64,000 nucleotides of DNA from Psychrobacter sp. 1044. Lineage in GTDB: Bacteria; Pseudomonadota; Gammaproteobacteria; Pseudomonadales; Moraxellaceae. The translations under genes and the position numbers were made by a program. Numbering within the stretch: position 1 is the stretch's first letter; each line of letters starts with the position of its first letter. The notes under the pieces were generated by a model that searched no databases, had not been told where the DNA came from, and was given only the letters and a program-made list of their open reading frames with translations. The stretch covers positions 62,001 through 126,000 of the forward strand of contig NZ_CAJHAZ010000008.1 of the NCBI RefSeq assembly GCF_904846525.1. Direction: 5' to 3'. Shown here piece by piece: positions 1 to 8,672 of this stretch.

Positions 1-603
1 CATCCTATGCTGCGCCGCGGTGTCGCAGAACTGCTCAGTCTCGAAAGTGATGTAACGGTCGTTGGTGAGGCGAATAACGGACAAGAAGCGTTGGATTTTT
101 TGGCAAACAATCCGGTCGATCTGGTCATTCTAGATCATAAAATGCCAGTGTTGACTGGTATCGAAACCTTAAGAGAAATCAAGGCCAGAAATATTGACGT
201 GGCTACCTTGCTATTTACAGTTTCTGACAGCGGAGAAGACGTGCAAGAAGCGTTGAAATTAGGGGTGGACGGATATTTGCTAAAAGATATGGAGCCTGAG
301 TTAATCATCGTCGATATTAGAAAAGTGTTGCGCGGTGAGCTGGTTATCAGTCCCAATTTGGCCTCAATCTTGGCACAAACATTACGTACACCAAGCATTG
401 AAGATATCGCTGGCAATCTCACCACTAGAGAGTTGCAAGTGATTCAAATGATTGCGGAAGGCTTAAGTAATAAAATGATCGCCAACAAACTGGATATCGC
501 AGAATCCACAGTAAAAGTGCATGTTAAGCATATTCTGAACAAAACTGGACTACGTACACGGGTAGAGGCAGCAGTATGGACCGTGAATCATTTATCAAAG
601 TAG
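1..603 (+). CDS. narL: Nitrate/nitrite response regulator NarL (5' end outside window)
   Basis: Two-component response regulator of the NarL/FixJ family. It has an N-terminal receiver domain with the phospho-acceptor Asp in LVILDHKMP and the conserved Lys in GYLLKD. A C-terminal LuxR-type helix-turn-helix follows (LTTRELQVIQMIAEGLSNK, then ESTVKVHVKHIL). The reading frame is already open at base 1, and the first residues (H-P-M-L-R-R-G) match the usual DDHP-(M/L)-LRRG start of NarL, so only about ten codons are missing. NarL is phosphorylated by NarX in response to nitrate and controls nitrate respiration genes. The adjacent narK transporter and the YeaR-like gene, both known NarL targets in E. 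coli, support the specific assignment over other NarL/FixJ members. Confidence 0.88.
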   Translation, partial: HPMLRRGVAELLSLESDVTVVGEANNGQEALDFLANNPVDLVILDHKMPVLTGIETLREIKARNIDVATLLFTVSDSGEDVQEALKLGVDGYLLKDMEPELIIVDIRKVLRGELVISPNLASILAQTLRTPSIEDIAGNLTTRELQVIQMIAEGLSNKMIANKLDIAESTVKVHVKHILNKTGLRTRVEAAVWTVNHLSK

Positions 604-741
604 TCGTTTGTCAAAATGGTTATTTATCGAAGTAGTTGTTTTTTGAAAATGCTACTTTTTGAAAGCGTTACTTTTTATAAAAAAATCATGGGTCATCTGA
701 ATAACCCCTATTACATGTCTAGATAGTTCTCTATATCAGTC

Positions 742-779
742 AAAAAGCCACCGAGCAGTGATGCTGGGTGGCTTTTTTA
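742..779. terminator. Bidirectional Rho-independent terminator between narL and narK
   Basis: AAAAAGCCACC and GGTGGCTTTTTT form a strong stem with A and T tracts on both sides. It can therefore end both the plus-strand narL transcript and the convergent minus-strand narK transcript. Confidence 0.85.
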
Positions 780-797
780 TTTTATAAGCTAACCAAA

Positions 798-2276
798 TTA
801 GCCTTCTTCAGCGGCAATTTGACGATCGACCGAGGACATCTTGTATTCGTCACCAAAGGCATCTTCAGGCTCTTTTAACCAGAAGAAACAAAGTACCCAA
901 GCGATAAATGCACCTATCGCAATGATAAAAAAGAACTGATTTGGTTCGACCAAGGTAAATATGAATAGATAGAACACAGCGCCCACGTTGCCATAAGCCC
1001 CCGCCATACCAGAAATTTGACCCGTTAAGCGCCGCTTAATTGAGGGGATAATACCAAAAGTCGCACCTTCTGCCCCTTGCACAAAGACTGAGCATAGAAT
1101 CGTAAAGACGACCGCGATAAACAATGGCCACTCTGCATTCAGCAATCCCATCAATCCAAAGCCGATACCGATACCGAACATGTATACCAACATCACCAAG
1201 CGACGATTGCCAACCTTGTCAGAGATATAGCCGCCAAGTGGTCGCGCCCATAAGTTAACAAAAGCAAAGGTCGATGCGACTAACCCTGCGACGGTAGGGT
1301 CGAGCTTCCACGTTGCGGCAAAGAACATCGGTAGCATAGAGACGACCGCCAGCTCTGCGCCAAAGTTAGCAAAGTAGGTGACATTTAGGGCGGCAACAGA
1401 GGTAAAGGGGTATTTGTCATCCTCAGGGATACCCGCTTTGAGCATGGGTACGTTGACACTGATGGCTTTATAAATTTGATAAATAACCACCACAGCGATG
1501 AGAGTATAAAACCCCCAAGCGCCTGTTTCGCTCAGGAATCCCATGTTTTTAGTGCGATAAACCAATACACCTAATACGCCATATAAAGGAATAATAAATA
1601 GGCAATATAATAATAAATCTCTCCAACTTGATACCTCTAAAGCACCTGCCTTACGTGCTTTTTTATGGGTATCTTGTGTAGGACCATCGGTGATTAAAAA
1701 CCAATAGGCTACCCCGTAAGCGGCCATCAGTAAGCCAGATAATGCAATTGCCCAGCGCCAACCGTCATCACCACCAAAGAACTGTAGCGCAACCGTGGGA
1801 ATGGTAATCGCTGCGGCAGCTGAACCAAAATTACCCCAGCCTGCATAAAATCCTTCGGCAAAGCCAATGTCTTTTGGCTTAAACCAAAGGGCAGTCATGT
1901 GAATGCCAACGACGAACCCTGCGCCCACGATAGACATAAATAGGCGAGCGACGAAAAGCTGCATCGCGGAATTACCAAAAGCGAAGAACCATGTCGGTAT
2001 CGCCATGACGACCATCAGTATGGAAAACACGCGACGCGGACCGAAGCGATCCAATGCCATGCCGACTACCACTCGCCCTGGAATGGTCAAAGCAACGTTG
2101 GCAATGAGAAATAATTTGATGTGTTCAGAAGTTAAGTAGCTTTCGGCCTCTAGCATAGAAGTGGCTAGTGGTGCCATATTGAACCAGACATAAAAGGTCA
2201 GAAAAAAAGCAATCCACGTATAGTGGAGCGCTCTTATATCACGGCGTTCAACCTCAAGTAGCTCTTTTGCATGCAT
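798..2276 (-). CDS. narK: NarK-type nitrate/nitrite transporter (MFS)
   Basis: A 492-residue polytopic inner-membrane protein of the nitrate/nitrite porter branch of the major facilitator superfamily. Visible family marks are the loop GMALDRFGPRR (about residues 72-82), a first nitrate-signature-like stretch GWGNFGSAAAA (about 146-156) and a second in the C-terminal half (GMAGAYGNVGAVFY). Length is normal for NarK/NasA proteins. The start has GGAGAA upstream at a workable distance. It converges on narL across a shared terminator and diverges from a YeaR-like gene. It is expected to bring nitrate in, or exchange nitrate for nitrite, for the nitrate reductase; that enzyme is not in this window. 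Whether it is a symporter or an antiporter cannot be read from the sequence. Confidence 0.9.
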   Translation of the reverse strand: MHAKELLEVERRDIRALHYTWIAFFLTFYVWFNMAPLATSMLEAESYLTSEHIKLFLIANVALTIPGRVVVGMALDRFGPRRVFSILMVVMAIPTWFFAFGNSAMQLFVARLFMSIVGAGFVVGIHMTALWFKPKDIGFAEGFYAGWGNFGSAAAAITIPTVALQFFGGDDGWRWAIALSGLLMAAYGVAYWFLITDGPTQDTHKKARKAGALEVSSWRDLLLYCLFIIPLYGVLGVLVYRTKNMGFLSETGAWGFYTLIAVVVIYQIYKAISVNVPMLKAGIPEDDKYPFTSVAALNVTYFANFGAELAVVSMLPMFFAATWKLDPTVAGLVASTFAFVNLWARPLGGYISDKVGNRRLVMLVYMFGIGIGFGLMGLLNAEWPLFIAVVFTILCSVFVQGAEGATFGIIPSIKRRLTGQISGMAGAYGNVGAVFYLFIFTLVEPNQFFFIIAIGAFIAWVLCFFWLKEPEDAFGDEYKMSSVDRQIAAEEG

Positions 2277-2458
2277 GACAAGTATTCTCCACTGTCGAAC
2301 TGGATAGTTTAGATGGAGTTAATGTAGCAATAAGTAAGCTCGCTAACCATTAGGCGAAAGCAGTATGAATGTCATTTCACATACTACTTAATGGGGATTA
2401 AAAAGTGGCTTTAATATCCTATATATTGATGGTTAACTAAGATGATATGAGAATAGCA

Positions 2459-2493
2459 ATACATTTGAAAATATGATGCGCTATAGTAATAAT
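2459..2493 (+). promoter_or_regulatory. Candidate promoter with NsrR-like site upstream of the YeaR-like gene
   Basis: ATACATTT-G-AAAATATG (2459-2475) resembles the imperfect AT-rich dyad bound by the nitric-oxide sensor NsrR. It overlaps a possible -35 TTGAAA (2465-2470), which lies 16 bp from a possible -10 TAATAA (2487-2492). A single NarL-type heptamer ATAAGTA lies at 2330-2336. In E. coli yeaR is controlled by NarL and NsrR, so the arrangement is suggestive, but each match is weak alone. Confidence 0.28.
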
Positions 2494-2600
2494 AACTATT
2501 ATTGTGCGTGCTTTTCTCGTTTATCAATAAAATTTTATTCTCAAGTAAGCTGTTAATAAAAAGGATTGGATACACCCATCAAATTAGCCAAGGAGTTACC

Positions 2601-3002
2601 ATGAGTCATACTGTCGCCTCAAACCCCGTCATACCCAGCCATTGGAAAATAAAGCGTTCGACCCACTTTTTTACTAAAGATAAAGTCCCAAAAGCCTTGT
2701 TGACTCATCATAATACGGCAGAGGGCGTATACGGCCAAATTTGTGTCATGCAAGGCACGGTTACCTTTTATGGCTTTGCTGATGAAGCCGCCACTGAACC
2801 TGAAAAAACCATTGTTATTAAAGCAGGGCAGTTCGCTGTCAGTCCGCCTCAATATTGGCACCGTGTAGAATTAAGTGATGATGCCCAATTCAATATTAAT
2901 TTTTGGACAGAAGCGGATACTGGTAATAAGTCGCTGTTCAATAGCTCAAAGATACACAGCAAGCCTATCAAAAAGTTGTTTGATCAGTCGGATGAATCAT
3001 AA
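2601..3002 (+). CDS. DUF1971 (YeaR/TehB-like) small cupin protein
   Basis: A 133-residue cytoplasmic protein of the DUF1971 family, a small cupin-like beta barrel shared with E. coli YeaR and the C-terminal part of some tellurite-resistance proteins. Typical marks are the opening STHFFTKDKVPKALLTHH, the central QICVMQGTVTFYGF and the ending PQYWHRVELSDDAQFNINFW. I place the start at 2601 because AAGGAG lies just before this ATG; the frame is open upstream to 2502 but without a ribosome site or domain match. E. coli yeaR is induced by nitrate through NarL and repressed by NsrR, which fits its position divergent from narK and near narL. Its biochemical role is not established; a part in nitrosative stress is inferred. 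Confidence 0.82.
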   Translation: MSHTVASNPVIPSHWKIKRSTHFFTKDKVPKALLTHHNTAEGVYGQICVMQGTVTFYGFADEAATEPEKTIVIKAGQFAVSPPQYWHRVELSDDAQFNINFWTEADTGNKSLFNSSKIHSKPIKKLFDQSDES

Positions 3003-3049
3003 GGGCTATATATATGCATCAGCTATTAAAAATATCCTATTTATAAGCA

Positions 3050-3080
3050 AAAAAATAAGGCCACGAATGGCCTTATTGTA
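3050..3080. terminator. Terminator between the YeaR-like gene and nemA
   Basis: AATAAGGCCA-CGAA-TGGCCTTATT is a perfect 10-bp stem. On the minus strand it is followed by a run of seven T, so it chiefly ends nemA. It lies between convergent genes and may serve both. Confidence 0.8.
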
Positions 3081-4223
3081 TTAAGAGTTTTGATAGTAAG
3101 GATAATCATTATAGCCAATTTCGGTGCCACCATACATCGTGGTAGGATCTGCCTCGTTGAGTGGCCAATGATTGGCGATGCGCTCAGGTAAATCGGGATT
3201 AGCAATAAAAGGACGACCAAAAGCAAATAAATCACCATAACCTTTAGCTAGCATATGTACCGATTTTTCCGTCGTGTATTTACCCGCATAGATAATGCGT
3301 CCTGAAAACTCAGCTCTGACGGCCTGATAAAAAGTCTCTGGTAAATCAGGAGCATTGTCCCAGTCAGCTTCTGCAATAGATAAATAAGCGATGCCCGCTT
3401 GTTCAAGTACTTTAATCGCTTCAATATACGTATGATGTGGATCTGATTCCACTAGCCCTAAATATACGCGAGTCTCATCTGTGCTAGCAAACAGCGGTGC
3501 AAAACGTACGCCTAAACGATCAGCGCCAACCACTTCACTGACGGCAGCTACGATTTCTTTTAAGAAACGCAAGCGATTGGTCAATGAACCGCCATACTGA
3601 TCATCACGTGTGTTGCTATGTTCAGAGATGAACTGATTCACCAAATAGCCATTGGCACAATGCAGCTCGACGCCATCAAAACCTGCCTCCAATGCATTGC
3701 GTGCGGCTGCCGCATACATAGCGACCAGTTCACTAACTTCATCAGTACTGAGTGCGCGTGGCTCACTAGGATCGGCTAACGCGCCTGCACCTGGTGCTGT
3801 TTCGATAAATACTTTTACATTGTCAGCAGTGATAGCTGATGGTGCAATTGGCTGAGCGCCTTGTGGTTGTAAGCTGGTATGCGACACGCGACCAACATGC
3901 CAAAGCTGAGCAAAAATGATACCACCTGCTGCGTGTACCGCTTGAGTGACCTTTTTCCAGCCTTCGATTTGGGCATGCGAATGTATGCCTGGCGTCCACG
4001 CATAACCTTGACCCCTTGGCTCAATTTGTGTGCCTTCAGTGACCATAAAACCTGCAGAGGCACGCTGTGTATAGTAGCTTGCCATTAATTCATTAGGAAT
4101 ATTGTCCGGTTGCGTGCTGCGAGAGCGTGTCAACGGTGGCATGACAATACGGTTTTTTAACGTATATGGTCCAAGTGTGACAGATGCAAATAATGGGCTG
4201 GTATCGATATTAGATGGTTCCAT
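3081..4223 (-). CDS. nemA: Old yellow enzyme family alkene reductase (NemA/XenB-like)
   Basis: A 380-residue FMN-dependent flavoenzyme of the old yellow enzyme family, reducing activated C=C bonds of alpha,beta-unsaturated carbonyls, maleimides and nitro compounds with NADPH in the cytoplasm. Visible: LKNRIVMPPLTRSRS near the N-terminus, AQLWHVGRVSH, the substrate-binding H-x-x-N pair in HCANGYLVNQF, and the usual family ending with MYGGTEIGYNDYP. The A-G-F motif region shows no truncation. The start has AAGAGAG a few bases upstream. It diverges from a LysR-type regulator that probably controls it. NemA is the closest named relative by eye, though a different OYE subgroup is possible. Confidence 0.85.
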   Translation of the reverse strand: MEPSNIDTSPLFASVTLGPYTLKNRIVMPPLTRSRSTQPDNIPNELMASYYTQRASAGFMVTEGTQIEPRGQGYAWTPGIHSHAQIEGWKKVTQAVHAAGGIIFAQLWHVGRVSHTSLQPQGAQPIAPSAITADNVKVFIETAPGAGALADPSEPRALSTDEVSELVAMYAAAARNALEAGFDGVELHCANGYLVNQFISEHSNTRDDQYGGSLTNRLRFLKEIVAAVSEVVGADRLGVRFAPLFASTDETRVYLGLVESDPHHTYIEAIKVLEQAGIAYLSIAEADWDNAPDLPETFYQAVRAEFSGRIIYAGKYTTEKSVHMLAKGYGDLFAFGRPFIANPDLPERIANHWPLNEADPTTMYGGTEIGYNDYPYYQNS

Positions 4224-4328
4224 AAAACTCTCTTTTAAAACAAATGGACGGGGTTATTGTTTAAACCATTGAGCTTGTTTTGATGCTTTATTACTGCGTA
4301 AGTAAGGTTGGTAAGCATAGAGTTTTAT

Positions 4329-4370
4329 AGATACAATTGGAAACAAGGTTTTGTTGTTTAAGATACAATT
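4329..4370. promoter_or_regulatory. Directly repeated AGATACAATT in the nemA/LysR divergent promoter region
   Basis: The decamer AGATACAATT occurs at 4329-4338 and 4361-4370, start points 32 bp apart, close to three helical turns. It lies between two divergent genes, where a LysR-type protein usually binds. A role as its binding site is inferred. Confidence 0.3.
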
Positions 4371-4386
4371 ATTAATGGTATATGTT

Positions 4387-5283
4387 ATGAATGGAATTAA
4401 CCGACTCGATATCAAGCAGCTGAGAGTGCTACATGCGTTGCTTGATCTAAAAAATCTCTCACAAGTTGCGCGCAAAATGGGGCTGACACAACAGGCAATC
4501 AGCGAACAATTACGTAAGCTGCGTGATTTGTTTGATGATCGTTTGTTTATTCGTCAAGGCAATAGCATGGTGGCAACCCCCAAAGCGCTATCGATGCAGC
4601 AACCCATTAGTCGCATATTAGAGCAGTTAGAAGCACTGTTAGAGCCAGATGTGTTTTCGCCGCAGACTTATAAAGGCGTATTTACGATTAGCGCGACCGA
4701 CTATGCGACGCAGGCATTATTACCGCAGTTGTTTCATATAACGCGCCGCGACGCGCCTGATTTGAAGTTAATCGTACGTGATTTTGCCTCAGACAATATC
4801 AATCAGCTTATTGCGGCAGGCGAGCTTGATCTGCTGATTACTTTCCCAGAATTTATTCCTGATAACTTGGCTTATGTGACGCTGCTTGAAGAACAACATT
4901 TCTGCATTACTGGTTGCAATAATAGTTTTACAACAGAGCCGCTGTCACTGTCGCAAATTGCCGCACACTCGCAGCTGGTGGTGTCACCTTCACGCGCTAA
5001 CTTACGTGGTTCTCATGACCAGTGGTTTGCAGAAAAAGGTCTTAAACGAAACATTGTTATGTCCGTTCCTAGCTTTTCTGCGGTGCCAGATATCCTTTAT
5101 ACAACCGATATGATTGCATTTTATCCCTCGCGTTTATTACCAAACAGTCGGGTTAAAGAGCTCAAAGTGGAAGCCCTGCCACCCACATTTAAGGTGATAG
5201 CAGCATGGCACCCACGTACCAGTCACAGTGGTATACACCGTTGGCTGATTGAGCAATTACAGCAGTTGTCCAAGTCTGACTAG
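4387..5283 (+). CDS. LysR-type transcriptional regulator, divergent from nemA
   Basis: A LysR-type regulator of about 298 residues. The N-terminal winged helix-turn-helix reads RLDIKQLRVLHALLDLKNLSQVARKMGLTQQ in sense (split here only for naming), followed by AISEQLRKLRDLFDDRLFIRQG. The periplasmic-binding-like effector domain runs from about residue 90. It likely senses an electrophile and activates nemA, its divergent neighbour. The start is uncertain: ATGs at 4351, 4375 and 4387 are all in frame and none has a good ribosome site. I prefer 4387 because family members begin close before the helix-turn-helix. Its stop codon TAG is the first three bases of an inverted-repeat element (5281-5331). 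Confidence 0.85.
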   Translation: MNGINRLDIKQLRVLHALLDLKNLSQVARKMGLTQQAISEQLRKLRDLFDDRLFIRQGNSMVATPKALSMQQPISRILEQLEALLEPDVFSPQTYKGVFTISATDYATQALLPQLFHITRRDAPDLKLIVRDFASDNINQLIAAGELDLLITFPEFIPDNLAYVTLLEEQHFCITGCNNSFTTEPLSLSQIAAHSQLVVSPSRANLRGSHDQWFAEKGLKRNIVMSVPSFSAVPDILYTTDMIAFYPSRLLPNSRVKELKVEALPPTFKVIAAWHPRTSHSGIHRWLIEQLQQLSKSD

Positions 5284-5331
5284 GGCATGACCTCATTTCT
5301 ATCTGCATTTTTAAAATGAGGACATGCCCTA
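5281..5331. repeat. 51-bp palindromic MITE-like element overlapping the LysR stop codon
   Basis: The ends TAGGGCATG-A-CCTCATTT and AAATGAGG-A-CATGCCCTA are complementary except for the central A/A of each arm. The right end matches the right end of a longer element at 15624-15797 (CATTTTTAAAATGAGGACA then YGCCCTA). It looks like a minimal non-autonomous transposon and could also act as a terminator hairpin for the LysR gene. Confidence 0.6.
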
Positions 5332-5424
5332 GAGCGTTATCGCTTTTATTTTTCGTCATTAGTTTTACTAAAGCCATTTTTATCAAAGCTGCTTTTATCA
5401 AAACTAACATTACTGATGCCAGAA

Positions 5425-7359
5425 CTACTTATGCCAAATCCCTTTGATTGCCTCCCATTGCTGAGTAAATATTGAGTCATTGCCGTTGGTGGATTGATTG
5501 GCTTTTGGCAATATGTGCTCGTAATAAGTACCTTTAAGAAGCTTAGTTAATAGACCTTCGCCGATGAAACCTTTACCATCATTGAGTGTATTCGCGGCTT
5601 TCAATAATTGACGGATATCGTATTGTAATGGGTTTATATCGGGGACTTGTTTTTGCACATTTATTAGCTCATAAACTGCGACACGAGCAGTACGAACAGA
5701 GCTCTCCATGGTAAATACCACATCATTATGTGTCTCGACGAACTGACCGACTAGACCCATATTGACACAACCATCAGGGACTATCTCAGGACGATCGCCT
5801 TTAGCACGGGGCATAAACATCGAGGTGATGTAGGGCATATAAGCCGTTCTGACGATGGTATTGGCCATGATATTCTCTATATCATCGAGGATGCCAAGGT
5901 GATGACAGAGTTCGCTCAAGATCTCTTTGCCTGTACATTCTGGGATGGGTTTTTTGACATAATTGCCTTCTTTATCCATAAACAAGGCATATAGCCATAC
6001 GACTAACGTGTCTTTTGGCTGATCAGGGAAATGCGGTTGACGGTTACAAGTAAAGCTCATCAACCAGTTTGAATCCGTAATGGTAATGATACCACCGGTC
6101 ACTGTTTTACCCGTATAAGGATCGTTGACAGACAGAGTTTTGAGCTTATCAATAAAGGCAGACGGCTGGCAGGTCAACGTCGCCGACATCCAAGCAGATT
6201 TATCCACATGCTGATTAAATTTTTCTGGGTGACCAAAGACGGCAGATTGCTTAGCCAGATTATTCCATACTTTCCAACCAGACGATTGCCCCATGCTGTC
6301 TTTTGTGAAATCTAGCGTCGGCGCAGTATTATCATCACCATAGCGGGTATCTTCGGTCATGGAGCCAGTCGTCACGATAACGAAATCATTGCTACCCATA
6401 GGAATAGTGGTTTGCTCACTCGCTTTCTCCGTGATGATGGCTTTGACCTTTTTGGTGCCTGTTACTTTATCAGCATGCTCAAATTCAATGTCTAAATCGG
6501 TAACGAGCGTGTCATACTGAAATTGCACACCTTTATCTTTTAAATAATTTTGTAGTGGCTTAACAAAGCTATCAAATTGATTGTATCTTGGGAATACCAG
6601 TGCAGACATGTCGTTTAGACCGTCCAATGCGTGTAAAAATCGATGCGTATAAAGCTTAAACTCAAGTAAGCTGTGCCAGTTTTCAAAAGCAAACATGGTT
6701 CGCCAAAATGTCCAGAAGTTACTACTCAAAAAGCTGTCATCAAAATAATCTTCAATAGTGATATCGTCTAGCTCTTCCTTGGGTTTTAATAGCAAACGAA
6801 TTAAAGCGAGTTGGTTGGTTTTACTCAATCCCAGTTGACTGAAGTCTTTTATCTCGCCTTGCTTATGGATCAGGCGTGCAATAGAGTAATTGGGATCGGT
6901 GTCATTTGCTATGCGATACTCATCCAAGGTGCTATAAGGCGCAGGCATTTCAAGAGCGGGGATATCTTGGAATAAATCCCAAAAGTTTTCGTAGGTGAAA
7001 TCCATTTCACGACCGCCGCGCACCATATATCCCGTTTCAGGATTGCCGCTACCATCTAAGGAGCCACCTGCCACGTCAAGATGCTCTAAAATGGTAATGT
7101 TTTCAGCGGATACTTTGCCATCTCGGATGCAGTAATAAGCACTGGCCAAACCTGCAATACCGCCCCCAACAATATAAACCTTACTGTCCTGATAAGCGTC
7201 AGTGGGCGTCCCAATATTGCGCTGATAATTACCAATTTGATCAGGGAAGGGTAAGCGCTTGCCTGGTATGTTTGCTACACGAGTTTTACTGGCATCAGGC
7301 TGATGGATAAATGTGTCGTGGTCTACCGGATTATTGATTTGAGTCTTTATAATTTTCAT
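5425..7359 (-). CDS. ohyA: Oleate hydratase (MCRA family)
   Basis: A 644-residue FAD-dependent fatty-acid hydratase that adds water across the cis-9 double bond of oleic acid to give 10-hydroxystearate. The dinucleotide-binding motif [12 protein letters not shown] lies at about residues 63-74. The conserved catalytic segment RGGREM (about 114-119), whose Glu activates water in characterised members, is intact. The family block [16 protein letters not shown] is also present. Length agrees with the family (about 560-650). AAGGATG precedes the start at good spacing. It is monocistronic, convergent with the nemA regulator. Roles proposed for the family are detoxifying free unsaturated fatty acids and membrane adaptation; which applies here is not shown. 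Confidence 0.95.
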   Translation of the reverse strand: MKIIKTQINNPVDHDTFIHQPDASKTRVANIPGKRLPFPDQIGNYQRNIGTPTDAYQDSKVYIVGGGIAGLASAYYCIRDGKVSAENITILEHLDVAGGSLDGSGNPETGYMVRGGREMDFTYENFWDLFQDIPALEMPAPYSTLDEYRIANDTDPNYSIARLIHKQGEIKDFSQLGLSKTNQLALIRLLLKPKEELDDITIEDYFDDSFLSSNFWTFWRTMFAFENWHSLLEFKLYTHRFLHALDGLNDMSALVFPRYNQFDSFVKPLQNYLKDKGVQFQYDTLVTDLDIEFEHADKVTGTKKVKAIITEKASEQTTIPMGSNDFVIVTTGSMTEDTRYGDDNTAPTLDFTKDSMGQSSGWKVWNNLAKQSAVFGHPEKFNQHVDKSAWMSATLTCQPSAFIDKLKTLSVNDPYTGKTVTGGIITITDSNWLMSFTCNRQPHFPDQPKDTLVVWLYALFMDKEGNYVKKPIPECTGKEILSELCHHLGILDDIENIMANTIVRTAYMPYITSMFMPRAKGDRPEIVPDGCVNMGLVGQFVETHNDVVFTMESSVRTARVAVYELINVQKQVPDINPLQYDIRQLLKAANTLNDGKGFIGEGLLTKLLKGTYYEHILPKANQSTNGNDSIFTQQWEAIKGIWHK

Positions 7360-7564
7360 AGGTTCATCCTTATTTAGTAAGACTGATATAAAAGGTTATT
7401 TGACTAAAATGAAGGGTTTATAGACAGACTATAGGGTGTTTTTATTAAACAATAATGACATCGATCGAAAGTAATATAAGTACTTATTTGCCAAATTATG
7501 CGTTATCCATTGGCTAATGGCTGACTATTTATGATGGTTGCTAACCACAATAAATTCTATGCAA

Positions 7565-8041
7565 TTACGTAGGCGCTGTTTCATACGCTCCAGCAACGGC
7601 GCAACCTTGATAGCTTTTATTATCATAAGTCAACGTCACCGTAAATTCATTTTGATAGCCATTATCATCGGTACAAATCTGGCTATTTATATTCATAATA
7701 ATAGGTTTGCCGCTAACGGTACTCACGTATTCCACACCTTCGGCATAGGTCGAACGAGAGACAACGATGGTCGTTGGTTTCAAAAAATCTGCTTCAATGC
7801 TAAGTTGGTTACCATCAATTACTGTGCGCCAACTTTTTTCTGTATTACCAAAAGCGGTGAATGCTGATAACGGTTCTTCGGCGCTGGACTTCTCCATGCT
7901 TAGCTGTTCGTCAGCGTTCTCTTTTGTCGTGTTGGTAATGATAGCTGTTGATTCTTTTGCCGTGGTTGGTGGATGACTACTACAAGCCATTAGTGAAAGA
8001 CTGCTTGCTAAGCACAAAGTACTAAAAAACAAAGAGCGCAT
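7565..8041 (-). CDS. COG3650-like putative lipoprotein
   Basis: A 158-residue exported protein. The signal peptide MRSLFFSTLCLASSLSLMAC ends in a lipobox with Cys20, so it should be lipid-anchored. After a Ser/Thr/Glu-rich linker the C-terminal domain (about 85-158) contains ICTDDNGYQNEFTVTLTYDNKSYQGCA, characteristic of the COG3650 domain, with two Cys that may pair. I choose the start at 8041 because it has AAAGGAA upstream and begins the signal peptide; the frame is open to 8161 without support. Function unknown; related domains occur in envelope proteins and in heat-shock HslJ-type neighbours. Monocistronic. Confidence 0.75.
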   Translation of the reverse strand: MRSLFFSTLCLASSLSLMACSSHPPTTAKESTAIITNTTKENADEQLSMEKSSAEEPLSAFTAFGNTEKSWRTVIDGNQLSIEADFLKPTTIVVSRSTYAEGVEYVSTVSGKPIIMNINSQICTDDNGYQNEFTVTLTYDNKSYQGCAVAGAYETAPT

Positions 8042-8672
8042 CGCTTTTCCTTTAATATTTAAAAGAGAAAGACTTTGTGAGCGCCTTTCTTTAGGGTTAG
8101 TTGAATAACGGTATGAGCGAGTTATATCAAGCTCTGAGTGTACAACAGACAGGCATTGCAATCAGTGATAAGTGACGGTGATCCGCGACATTATATAAAA
8201 TACAAACACGCCCTCTATATTAGTATTATTAATATAACATATGTATAAAATTTCACAGTACAGAACAATATAAACTTGGCAGACTCTATAATCATAGAGA
8301 TATTGATGACATAAATAGAAAAATTAGAGACTGACTTTAATATGAAGAAGCCACTTAAAAAAATAAGTGGCTTTTTTGTACCTTGCAATGGCTGATAGTA
8401 CAGCTATGCGCTCAATAAGCTGCATGATGTTATTGATGATAAAAAGAGAGCAGCGCTAAATGAGTACAAGGTTGTATCTATCAACGGCAAGCTAATAGTT
8501 GTTAATTAAAAGGTACTGGTCAACAGATAAGAAAACAAAACTTTTGTCATCATATTGTCATGATGGCATCGTATCCTTGAGCGCACTATAAATGGTGGTT
8601 GCGTATCACTGATGTCTTTATTTATTAAGTGATGCATTGATGATGGTAGATGCATCAATATAAGGTTTCTCT
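8042..8672. other. 631-bp intergenic stretch with orphan terminator and decayed coding trace
   Basis: No intact gene. It contains a hairpin and orphan terminator (8284-8377, listed separately). It also holds an uninterrupted coding-like run at 8399-8509 that reads YSYALNKLHDVIDDKKRA and ends VVSINGKLIVVN then stop. This looks like the 3' end of a lost gene; I do not recognise the family. The remainder is AT-rich. Confidence 0.4.
8284..8377 (+). ncRNA. Possible small RNA ending at an orphan Rho-independent terminator
   Basis: A hairpin CTCTAT-AATC-ATAGAG (8284-8299) is followed by a strong terminator, AAGCCACTTA / TAAGTGGCTT then six T (8348-8377). No plus-strand gene lies upstream for more than 500 bp, so the terminator has no obvious client. 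A promoter could not be identified with confidence (TATAAT at 8287 lies inside the first hairpin). This is a candidate only. Confidence 0.22.

Noticed and set aside
3095..3110. Fur-like GGATAATCATTATAG
   Set aside because: Lies inside the 3' coding end of nemA (codons for GYNDYP), far from any promoter; chance match.
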